From Phycisphaerae bacterium (GTDB lineage Bacteria > Planctomycetota > Phycisphaerae > Sedimentisphaerales > SG8-4): DNA of 22,730 bases. The stretch is from assembly GCA_030603035.1 (NCBI GenBank), contig JAUVYQ010000024.1, positions 1 to 22,730 of the forward strand. Reading direction: 5' to 3'. Under the pieces are notes generated by a model. That model did no database searches, was not told where the DNA came from, and saw nothing but the letters and a program-made list of their open reading frames with translations. Positions 1-7,532 of this stretch are shown here, piece after piece. Every line of letters begins with the position of its first letter. The first letter of the stretch is position 1. The translations under genes were made by a program, and so were the position numbers.

Positions 1-1
1 C

Positions 2-2926
2 GACCCACTCTTCGTTGATCCGAACGCCGACTTCCATCTCAAGGCCTCCTCACCGGCCCGAGGCACAGGACCACATGGGCTCGATATGGGTGCCTATGTC
101 CCCACCGGAGCCGCTATCTCCGGTGAACCTGATGGGACAGCTTACCATACCAGCGCTACGCTTAGCGTCGGCGGGCCAGGCATCACCAACTACAAGTACC
201 GGCTCAACGACGATGGCTCCTGGGGTGACTGGAGCGGCGAGTTTTCCGTCGACGTTCCCATCGTGTTGACCAGCTTGGATAATGGACATTCTTATACCGT
301 CTACGCGATCGGCAAGAACTACGCCAGTGTCTGGCAAAGCGAAGGTGATGCCACCGCCTCGAGAACCTGGACGGTGGACACCTCTTATTCGCGACTGGTT
401 ATCAATGAAGTGTTGGCGCATACACATGGGGCCGACCCCGACATTATCGAGTTGTACTACGACGGGCCCGCTCCGCTGAACTTGTCGGACATGAGCTTAA
501 CCGACGAGCCGGTTCATCCGAGGAAGTTTGTCTTCAGCACGCAGACCGTCAACAGCACTGTTCTGAATCCTGGTGATTATATGGTGCTGTACGGCGACCT
601 CACGCACGACCCAAATCATCTCGGATTTGCATTGTCCGCCGAAGGTGAGGGTTTGTATCTTTACGATAAACCGGCCAACGGTGGCGGATTGCTCGATTCG
701 GTCGAGTTCGGGCCGCAGCTCAACGACTTTTCCATCGGGCGTATCGGTTACGGCGGCGAGTGGAAACTAAATCAGCCCACTTTCGGGTACGCCAATATTG
801 TCCAGCCGCTCGGCGACCCGGACACGCTGAAGATCAACGAATGGCTCGCCAACGAAGACGTACTGTTAGAGGACGACTTCATCGAGCTGTTTAACCCTCA
901 CGCATCTCCGGTGGACCTGAGCAATCTGTACCTGACGGACAATCCTGTAACGCAGCCTGTCAAGCATCAACTCGGCCCGCTTAGTTTCATTGCCCCTAAT
1001 GGTTACGCCTTTTTCGTAGCTGACGATGCCAATGAGCCTGGCCACGTGGATTTCAGGCTCTCAGTCGACGGTGAAATGATCGGTCTGTTCGACGCCGAGC
1101 TCAACGAGATAGACAAAGTCATCTACGGCCCGCAGACCACTGACGTCTCTGAGGGTCGTGCGCCCGATGGGTCAGACAACTTCGAGTTCTTCAGGTTGCC
1201 CACCCCGGGTGTTGCCAACCCGGCCACGACGACGATCGAGACCACCACCCTCGTGCCCTCCGGCGCAACCGTTCGCTATTACGTGCCAACGGATGCTACC
1301 GACCAGGATACCTGGATGCAGCCGGAATATAGCAATCTGGGCAGCTGGCAGAGCGATACTACCGCTCTGGGCTTCGGTGAAGTCTTCGGCTTCACCGGCA
1401 GCGCCTGGCAGGCGTTCAACGACTGCCAATCGGATGCTCCGAGCAATTCACATGCCAACGTGACAACATATACAATTTATAGCGGCAGCAGCTATCCCAC
1501 TTCGGGGGCGCTGAAGAATTTTGAGACCGGCAGTGAAGCCGGCATGCCCACCGTCACCTTCGTCGGATCACTCAACTCCAGCAGCGGAACGACAACCGGC
1601 ATCAATCCCCTTCCTGGCACCGATGCCTATGATGTCTTCTTTGACGAACTGGATGTAGAAATCGTGGACTTCGACGGCAAGATTATTGATATCCCCGAAG
1701 GCTCCGGCGCCTCACAGGAAATCACTTTTACTAATCTCAATCCCGACGCCACCTACAGCTTCGTTGGCACCGCCATCCGGAATGCGGTATACGAGCGCTA
1801 TACCCTGGTGACAATTTCCGGCCACGAAAGCGCTACGCCCAACAGCAGTGTCGGAGTCCAAAGGCCCACCGACGATTCGGCGATATTCAAGCCCGGCAAT
1901 AACAGCAGTACCGGGCATGTGGTCCGCTGGGACGATATCTCACCCGGCGCCGACGGCAGCTTTACCATCACCTCGGAGGACGCCCCGGGGGGGGAAACTA
2001 AGACCTATACCATTAACGGCTTCCTGTTGGAGCAGCTAACCAGCGTGGCGGGCCCCCTGGAGCAGACAATGCTCGGTTTCAATGCCTCGCTGTGGTCGCG
2101 TATTGAATTTGACGTTGTCGAAGACCCCAGTCTCTTCAGCACGCTGAAGCTGCGGATGAAGTACGATGATGGATTCGTGGCGTACCTCAACGGCGTTGAG
2201 GTAACCAGAGACAATTTCACCGGAACCCCGAGTTGGGACTCCGTGGCCGACAGCGACCGCCAGAACGACCTTGCCCTGCAATTTGTCGACTTCGACATCT
2301 CCGACCACATCAGCGACCTGCAGCAGGGCCTCAACGTCCTGGCAATTCACGGGCTCAACGACGACGTTAACGACCCCAATTTCCTGCTCCTGCCCGAGCT
2401 GGTTGCAGTTAGCGACCCTAACCTCAGCATTTATGCCGAAGCCTTTGCGCTGTTGGATGGCCTGCGCATCACCGAGTTAATGTACCACGACCCCGACGGC
2501 AGTAACTACGATTACATCGAGCTGCAGAACATCGGTGATGTGACACTGGACCTGAATGGCGTGCGTTTTACCGATGGGGTTGAGTTTACTTTCCCGGCAT
2601 CGGCAGCGACGACGCTTGACCCCGGTGAGTACGTCGTGGTCGTCAGTAACCTGGCTGATTTCGAGTCAAGGTACGGCACAGGCATCAACGTCGCGGGCGA
2701 GTACTCCCTCGAATTGGACAACGGCGGCGAAGATATCGTTCTGACGCTTTACTGGCCGCTGGAGGCGGCGATACTGCGGTTTGATTACGACGATGCGTGG
2801 TATCCGTTGACCGACGGCGATGGTTTCTCGTTAGTGATTCGCGACCCAACTGCGCACCCGGCCAGTTGGGACCAGGCCGAGAGTTGGGACGCGGCCCTTC
2901 CCACCCCAGGCGCAACCAATCCGTAA
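2..2926 (+). CDS. Secreted beta-helix / lamin-tail-domain protein, 5' end outside window
   Basis: The frame is open to the left edge, so this is the C-terminal part (974 codons) of a larger protein. The first residues (DPLFVDPNADFHLKASSPA...DMGAYV) are the usual closing turn of a parallel beta-helix domain, so the internal ATG at 86 is not the start. Next comes an FN3-like segment ending in SRTWTVD. Three lamin-tail-like modules follow, opening LVINEVLAH, LKINEWLAN and LRITELMYH, each with an (I)EL(Y/F/Q) strand and a PGDY/PNGY/PGEY turn. Between modules 2 and 3 lies a beta-sandwich with YDDGFVAYLNG and NVLAIHGLN. It ends in TPGATNP with no dockerin or anchor. Lamin-tail domains in bacterial exoproteins are thought to bind surfaces or substrates; the role here is inferred. 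No CotH kinase domain is visible. Secretion cannot be checked because the N-terminus is missing. Confidence 0.88.
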   Translation, partial: DPLFVDPNADFHLKASSPARGTGPHGLDMGAYVPTGAAISGEPDGTAYHTSATLSVGGPGITNYKYRLNDDGSWGDWSGEFSVDVPIVLTSLDNGHSYTVYAIGKNYASVWQSEGDATASRTWTVDTSYSRLVINEVLAHTHGADPDIIELYYDGPAPLNLSDMSLTDEPVHPRKFVFSTQTVNSTVLNPGDYMVLYGDLTHDPNHLGFALSAEGEGLYLYDKPANGGGLLDSVEFGPQLNDFSIGRIGYGGEWKLNQPTFGYANIVQPLGDPDTLKINEWLANEDVLLEDDFIELFNPHASPVDLSNLYLTDNPVTQPVKHQLGPLSFIAPNGYAFFVADDANEPGHVDFRLSVDGEMIGLFDAELNEIDKVIYGPQTTDVSEGRAPDGSDNFEFFRLPTPGVANPATTTIETTTLVPSGATVRYYVPTDATDQDTWMQPEYSNLGSWQSDTTALGFGEVFGFTGSAWQAFNDCQSDAPSNSHANVTTYTIYSGSSYPTSGALKNFETGSEAGMPTVTFVGSLNSSSGTTTGINPLPGTDAYDVFFDELDVEIVDFDGKIIDIPEGSGASQEITFTNLNPDATYSFVGTAIRNAVYERYTLVTISGHESATPNSSVGVQRPTDDSAIFKPGNNSSTGHVVRWDDISPGADGSFTITSEDAPGGETKTYTINGFLLEQLTSVAGPLEQTMLGFNASLWSRIEFDVVEDPSLFSTLKLRMKYDDGFVAYLNGVEVTRDNFTGTPSWDSVADSDRQNDLALQFVDFDISDHISDLQQGLNVLAIHGLNDDVNDPNFLLLPELVAVSDPNLSIYAEAFALLDGLRITELMYHDPDGSNYDYIELQNIGDVTLDLNGVRFTDGVEFTFPASAATTLDPGEYVVVVSNLADFESRYGTGINVAGEYSLELDNGGEDIVLTLYWPLEAAILRFDYDDAWYPLTDGDGFSLVIRDPTAHPASWDQAESWDAALPTPGATNP

Positions 2927-3094
2927 AATCCGTGAATTTTCCAGGAGCGCGACCTTTCCCCCAAATATTGAGGGTGGGTCATTTTATCAAATTTTTCTCA
3001 TTTCGGATGGACCAGTTTCCGGGGAGCAGGTCAGGTCCCTTTACTTTGCTGTTGACTTGCAGCTAATTTGCAGCTAAATTTGTAATCATCGCGG

Positions 3095-3121
3095 TCAACA
3101 TGTTCATCATGATCATGTTGA
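3095..3121. repeat. Inverted repeat in the 2927-3242 gap
   Basis: TCAACATG and CATGTTGA form perfect 8-bp arms around an 11-base spacer. It lies about 120 bases upstream of the GH123-like start. No T-tract follows, so it is a possible operator or chance palindrome more than a terminator. Apart from a short direct repeat (TTGCAGCTAA/TTTGCAGCTAA, about 3056-3077) nothing else stands out in this gap. Confidence 0.35.
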
Positions 3122-3242
3122 TTTAGAAATGTGTCCCTAAGCTGCTGCTATTTGCCTATCCAGGTTCGAGTCCGATTACGGTGAACCTCGCTGGATTTTG
3201 ATATGGGCCTTTGCGATATCTTCTCTTATTAGGGAGCTTAAG

Positions 3243-5195
3243 ATGAAGAGTATATGCAGTTACATTAAGCTGTTTTCGTTGTTGATTCTTCTCTTTTCCG
3301 TGTCTCAGACCAGCGGGGTCCGGTCCGGCACGGCGCCTTTGCCGGGTCGTGCCGGGGGAAAAACGCTTTGGCCCAGTAACGCATTGACCAAGGTTATGCG
3401 CTCGGACATGCCGGAAGCCGACATCAAGAATTTGCTTCAAATGACTGCTGCCCGCGCTGAGATTGTCAGTTCCCAGGCAGTTTTCCGGCCGCATAAGAAT
3501 CTGACCGCTGCATCTGTTAGCATTAGCAATCTCCAACATACAAAAGTTGATACAGAAATTGCCGCCTCAGCGGTCAGGTTGCAATGGGTGCGATACATCG
3601 ACATTAATCGCAACACAACGGGTATCCCGGATGACGAGCTGGTAGCCAGGGCGCCTACGAGCATTCCCGACCCACTTTGGGAAAGCTCAACCATCCCCGT
3701 CAAGGCAAATCAGGCCCAGCCGATATGGATAGAGATTCACGTTCCTAAAAATGCTAAGCCCGGTGACTATACCGGCAAATTGACCGTAACCGCAGAGGCA
3801 CAATCTTCTGAAATGCCTGTTACACTACACGTCTGGAACTTCGAAGTTCCCGGTCAGCGGCATCTGTCAGTGATAAATTGGTGGAACTTCCCCGGCTTGG
3901 GTTTCAAAAATGTCAGGCCCTACAGCGAAAAATACTGGGATTTACTGGGACAGTTTTGTGAATTCCTTGTCGAACACCGTCAGACCGATGTGCAGACCTC
4001 CATCAGTTTGATTCAGGAAAAAGGAGATGATAAGCAAGGTTATTCTTATGATACCAGTCGCCTTGAGCGTTACGCCGAAGTAGCCTTCAAAGCCGGCATC
4101 CGGCAGATACACCTGCATTCGGTTGGTAGGCGAACAGCAAGCCTCACCAATCCCGCCAGTCGAATAATACCCAATGAGTCCGGCTTCCGTCGCTTGGCGG
4201 TATGGCAGAAGGTTATCCAGCGTCGGAATTGGCAAAACCGGTTCCTCGTTAGTATTTCTGATGAGCCGTTTATCCACCACGAAGAAAGCTATGCAGCTAT
4301 GGTTGATCGCGTACACAAGACCGCACCGAGCGTTCGATGTATCGAAGCGGTTGAAGCTGAGTACCTTGGCAAGCTGGATATATATGTTCCCAAACTCAGT
4401 CATCTCAACTTGTGGTACCCACGATTTAAGCAGGTCCAGCACGAAGGCGCGGAATTATGGTTTTACACTTGTTGCCATCCCGTTGGGCGCTACCCCAATC
4501 GCTTTCTGGACCAATCGCTCTTGAAAGTCCGCGTACTGCACTGGCTCAATTACCTCTACGATATGGACGGCTATCTACACTGGGGCCTGAACCACTTTGC
4601 CGGAGATAATCCCTACACGCAGCAGGCCATCAGCAAAGGTTTACCTCTTGGGGACCGCGCGATTGTATATCCGGGCGAAAAAGGACTGCTTGGCTCGCTG
4701 CGTTTCAGCGCTATGCGCGACGGCCTGCAGGACTTTGAATATCTCTGGGTACTGGAGAACGAGCTATCTAAAATCAAGAAAAAAGTAGGCCGGGAAGCAT
4801 TTTGGCTTGACCCACGACAAAGGCCGCTGGAACTCTGCCGCCGCGTAATTCGGTCATTTTATGAATATACACGAGATCCCGATGTGATGCTTAATACCCG
4901 TAACGCCATAGCCCGTGAGGTCGAGGAGCTCCAAAATGAACCCCTCCTGATAGTCCAAACCTCACCGCCGGAAAGTACGGTCGTCCCCGCCGGCCCACGG
5001 AACATTGGTATTCGCGGTATCGTACGGCCCGGTGCCAAAGTCACTCTTAACGGCAGGCCCATCCAGAACGTCCGCCCCAGTGGATATTTTCTCCAGGCTC
5101 ATTTTATGTCCGAAAAGAATCCGACAATTAAAATTACTGTCGAGCATAATGGCAAGAAACGTACTGTTAGGCGTACATTTAAATTAACCGATTAG
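3243..5195 (+). CDS. Secreted GH123/DUF4091-like glycoside hydrolase
   Basis: 650 residues from the ATG at 3243, which has AGGGAG six bases upstream and begins a clear signal peptide (MKSICSYIKLFSLLILLFSVS). An upstream in-frame ATG at 3198 lacks a leader and ribosome site. After the leader comes a beta-sandwich with PIWIEIHVPKNAKPGDYTG, the usual pre-catalytic domain of DUF4091/GH123 proteins. A TIM-barrel-like part follows with ISDEP (Asp340-Glu341), matching the Asp-Glu pair used by GH123 beta-N-acetylgalactosaminidases, and then SLRFSAMRDGLQDFEYLW, the family's C-terminal helix signature. The last ~80 residues (from LLIVQTSPPES) look like a separate Ig-like sandwich. The likely role is hydrolysis of an amino-sugar glycan outside the cytoplasm; substrate is inferred. 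The heparinase-like gene follows 71 bases downstream and could be co-transcribed. Confidence 0.85.
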   Translation: MKSICSYIKLFSLLILLFSVSQTSGVRSGTAPLPGRAGGKTLWPSNALTKVMRSDMPEADIKNLLQMTAARAEIVSSQAVFRPHKNLTAASVSISNLQHTKVDTEIAASAVRLQWVRYIDINRNTTGIPDDELVARAPTSIPDPLWESSTIPVKANQAQPIWIEIHVPKNAKPGDYTGKLTVTAEAQSSEMPVTLHVWNFEVPGQRHLSVINWWNFPGLGFKNVRPYSEKYWDLLGQFCEFLVEHRQTDVQTSISLIQEKGDDKQGYSYDTSRLERYAEVAFKAGIRQIHLHSVGRRTASLTNPASRIIPNESGFRRLAVWQKVIQRRNWQNRFLVSISDEPFIHHEESYAAMVDRVHKTAPSVRCIEAVEAEYLGKLDIYVPKLSHLNLWYPRFKQVQHEGAELWFYTCCHPVGRYPNRFLDQSLLKVRVLHWLNYLYDMDGYLHWGLNHFAGDNPYTQQAISKGLPLGDRAIVYPGEKGLLGSLRFSAMRDGLQDFEYLWVLENELSKIKKKVGREAFWLDPRQRPLELCRRVIRSFYEYTRDPDVMLNTRNAIAREVEELQNEPLLIVQTSPPESTVVPAGPRNIGIRGIVRPGAKVTLNGRPIQNVRPSGYFLQAHFMSEKNPTIKITVEHNGKKRTVRRTFKLTD

Positions 5196-5266
5196 TTCTA
5201 AGGAAAAGGTTGAAGTAAGAGATTGAAAAGGCCGCCGATGAGGCCTGAAAACAGAAAGGAATAGTT

Positions 5267-7183
5267 ATGATGAGACAAACTGTAAAATGGCCATTGTTGT
5301 TATCCTTGATAATTTTGTTGTTTATCGCAGGTTTCCCAATCCTGCCGCAAAGCATTGCTCTGGGGGACGACCAAAATCGTATCAAAGACATCACGGCTAT
5401 GCTCCCCAAGAAGCCGGCAGGTTTCGGCTCGCCCATTACCGAACGGAACGCCTGGAAAAAGCTGGCTCAGAATGATTCATTCAAGAAAGTAATCTTCGAG
5501 GCCGAGAAGCTTCTACAAAAGCCCATTCCCGAGCAACCCGACGATTTGTACTTGGACTTCTCCCGTACCGGCAACCGTACCCGTTGGCAGAGAGTCGCCG
5601 GCCTTCGCCGCGGCAGGGTCCGTACGCTTGTCCTGGCCGAATGTCTGGAAAACAAAGGACGTTTCATACCGGCGTTTGAAGAAGTCGTCCGGGTCCTCTG
5701 CTCCGAACGCACCTGGGTCATGCCTGCTCATGACAGGGCACTTACCAACTTCAATGGGACAAGCATCGACATCGACCTTGGCTCCTCTGCGCTTGCCTGG
5801 TCCCTGGCTACCGCCGATTACCTGCTGGCCGACAAACTGAGTCCCGAAATTTGTCGCCTCATTCGCAACAAGCTTGACGAGCGTATCTTCAAACCATACC
5901 AGGATATGGTGCTGGGCAAACGCAAGAAAAACTGGTGGATGACCGGAACTAACAACTGGAACGCTGTGTGCCTTGCCAATGTAACCGGTTCGGCGCTGAC
6001 TGTGGTCGATTCACCTCAGTCCCGTGCCTTTTTTATTGCTGCTGCAGAGAACTACTCCAAAAATTTCCTCAAAGGATTTACCGACGACGGCTACTGCTCT
6101 GAAGGTCTTGGCTATTGGAACTACGGCTTCAACTATTACATCATGCTCAGCGAGATGATTTATCAAGCCACCAACGGCAAACTGGATTTGCTCCAGAACC
6201 CCAAGGCAAAACAAGCCGCCACTTTTGGCACGAATATTGAGATTCTCAACGGTGTTTATCCCGCCTTCGCCGATTGCTCCGTCAGGGCCCGGCCCAGTTC
6301 GCAACTGATGTATTACCTGAGCCGTCGTTTAGGATTGGGCTTGCGCTCCTGGGAAGAAATCGATCCTGTCTCTCCAAGTGGTGCGCTGTATGGAAGTATG
6401 ATGTACTCCTTTCCCAATTCCGCTTCCCGTACCCCACCGGCTCAAGCTGCCTCCGGAGGCCCTGGCATCCGGTCCTGGTTCGACCAGGCCGGCGTCCTGC
6501 TCTCCCGACCGGGTCCGAATTCGTCCTCGCGTCTCGCTGTTGCCCTCAAGGGTGGCCATAACCAGGAACATCATAACCACAATGACGTCGGCTCCTTTGT
6601 TGTGGTGCTGGGCGACAAGCCCTTGCTGCTTGACCCCGGCGGGGAAATCTATACCGCTCGCACATTCAGCAGCCGTCGTTACGAAAGTAATGTTCTCAAT
6701 TCCTTTGGCCATCCGGTCCCCGTTGTAGCTGGTAAACTCCAGCAAACCGGTAGACAAGCTCGTGGCCGTGTGCTTCGCCAGACCTTTACCGATAGTGCCG
6801 ACACGCTGGTACTGGATATTTCTTCTGCTTATGATGTGCCGGAGCTCAAAAAGCTCGAACGTAAGTTTGTCTATTCCCGTCTCGGTTCCGGTTCTTTAAG
6901 CGTAACCGACGAGGTTACTTTCTCCCGGCCTTGTGATTTTGCTACGGCCCTCATAACGTTTAGTCAATGGAAACAACTCTCTCCTTCCTCGCTAATGTTC
7001 TACGATTCGGGAGAAGCCCTGCGCGTGGACATAAAGGTCACCGGTGCCGGCTTCGAAATCAGGCCCGAAACCATCCAGGAAAACCTCAGCGGCCGCAAAA
7101 AACCGACGCGATTGGGAATCAATCTCAAAGGCCCCGTAACCCGTGCTCTTGTTTCCATTATAATTACCCCGACGGATATTTAG
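5267..7183 (+). CDS. Secreted heparinase II/III-like polysaccharide lyase
   Basis: 638 residues starting at ATG 5267 (AAAGGA six bases upstream), with a hydrophobic signal peptide (about residues 8-32). The N-terminal half is an alpha-toroid: TNNWNAVC around residues 228-235 and DDGYCSEGLGYWNYG around 273-287 are typical heparinase II/III (PL12/15/17/21-type) helices bearing Asn/Tyr/Glu catalytic candidates. The C-terminal beta-sandwich starts near 400 and carries GGHNQEHHNHND (429-440), the conserved His-Asn-His-Asn-Asp motif, then LLLDPGGEIYTARTF. Known members cleave uronic-acid polysaccharides by beta-elimination. The exact substrate cannot be read from sequence. It forms a two-gene unit with the preceding GH123-like gene, suggesting joint use of a sulfated or amino-sugar-containing polysaccharide. 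A small hairpin (AGCTTT/AAAGCT, 7213-7228) lies after the stop but has no T-tract. Confidence 0.88.
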   Translation: MMRQTVKWPLLLSLIILLFIAGFPILPQSIALGDDQNRIKDITAMLPKKPAGFGSPITERNAWKKLAQNDSFKKVIFEAEKLLQKPIPEQPDDLYLDFSRTGNRTRWQRVAGLRRGRVRTLVLAECLENKGRFIPAFEEVVRVLCSERTWVMPAHDRALTNFNGTSIDIDLGSSALAWSLATADYLLADKLSPEICRLIRNKLDERIFKPYQDMVLGKRKKNWWMTGTNNWNAVCLANVTGSALTVVDSPQSRAFFIAAAENYSKNFLKGFTDDGYCSEGLGYWNYGFNYYIMLSEMIYQATNGKLDLLQNPKAKQAATFGTNIEILNGVYPAFADCSVRARPSSQLMYYLSRRLGLGLRSWEEIDPVSPSGALYGSMMYSFPNSASRTPPAQAASGGPGIRSWFDQAGVLLSRPGPNSSSRLAVALKGGHNQEHHNHNDVGSFVVVLGDKPLLLDPGGEIYTARTFSSRRYESNVLNSFGHPVPVVAGKLQQTGRQARGRVLRQTFTDSADTLVLDISSAYDVPELKKLERKFVYSRLGSGSLSVTDEVTFSRPCDFATALITFSQWKQLSPSSLMFYDSGEALRVDIKVTGAGFEIRPETIQENLSGRKKPTRLGINLKGPVTRALVSIIITPTDI

Positions 7184-7283
7184 TACTATGTAGTGGAATA
7201 TGGCAGTAGTTCAGCTTTTTTGAAAGCTTGACCAACGCCTTGTATCATTTGAGCCGATTCGAGTTGGGAAAAGAGATAAACCG

Positions 7284-7397
7284 ATGAAGCATAAGACCTC
7301 TGGTGATACCATTACACGACGCGATTTCTTGGCCCTTGCAGCCGCAGGCTCCCCGATCCTGCTATCCTGCCATCCTGATAACCTGCTATCCCGCTAA
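7284..7397 (+). pseudogene. Tat signal-peptide remnant of a lost exported protein
   Basis: A 37-codon ORF with a purine-rich site upstream. It encodes a twin-arginine leader (TITRRDFLALAAAGSPILLSC) and stops at TAA 7395. TRRDFL followed by an Ala-rich core is the standard export signal of sulfatases, oxidoreductases and other secreted enzymes in this group. From codon 26 the sequence is a CCTGCTAT-type octamer tandem repeat that ends in the stop codon, and no continuation is recognisable in any frame downstream. It sits directly after two polysaccharide-degrading genes, so a third enzyme such as a sulfatase may have been lost here (inference). A functional short leader peptide is the less likely alternative. 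Confidence 0.6.
7358..7397 (+). repeat. Octamer tandem repeat, five units
   Basis: Five degenerate 8-bp units in a row: CCTGCTAT, CCTGCCAT, CCTGATAA, CCTGCTAT, CCCGCTAA. The array replaces what should be the end of the Tat leader and start of the mature protein, and its last unit contains the TAA stop. Confidence 0.7.
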
Positions 7398-7416
7398 CCC
7401 GGGTACCGTCGCCAGG

Positions 7417-7480
7417 TGATTTTGAGGTGGAATTCTTGTTACCGGACTTCAAGTTGGCGCCTTTAGTAGATAGAGTCCGG
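7417..7480 (+). promoter_or_regulatory. Conserved intergenic element, copy A
   Basis: The first 57 bases (7417-7473) align without gaps to 11398-11454 at 46 positions, including TGATTTTGAGGT, TGTTACC, GCCTTTA and TAGATAG. In this copy CCGGACT (7442-7448) pairs perfectly with AGTCCGG (7474-7480) around the conserved block, so a folded RNA is possible. In copy B only part of this pairing survives, with one T-A to C-G exchange. The element ends about 60 bases before the start of the Ser/Arg-rich protein gene. Function unknown; it could be a promoter region, a 5'-UTR element or a small mobile repeat. Confidence 0.55.
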
Positions 7481-7481
7481 G

Positions 7482-7518
7482 CATACTGCGAGGCAGTATG
7501 ACGGATTATTTCAGTATG
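7482..7518 (+). promoter_or_regulatory. CATACTG hairpin with two competing partners
   Basis: CATACTG (7482-7488) pairs perfectly with CAGTATG at 7494-7500 (loop CGAGG). The same CAGTATG recurs at 7512-7518, ten bases before the GGAGA ribosome site of the next gene. Only one of the two can pair at a time. Element copy B is likewise followed by a TTCAGTAT/ATACTGAA hairpin. Confidence 0.45.
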
Positions 7519-7532
7519 AAAGGAGACTTATT

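Noticed and set aside
3163..3186. GGTTCGAGTCC, like a tRNA T-arm
   Set aside because: The flanking bases do not form the 5-bp T-stem and no acceptor or anticodon arm can be drawn upstream.
3942..4442. Reverse ORF of 166 codons within the GH123-like gene
   Set aside because: It lies wholly inside a gene with clear family motifs, and its product resembles nothing.
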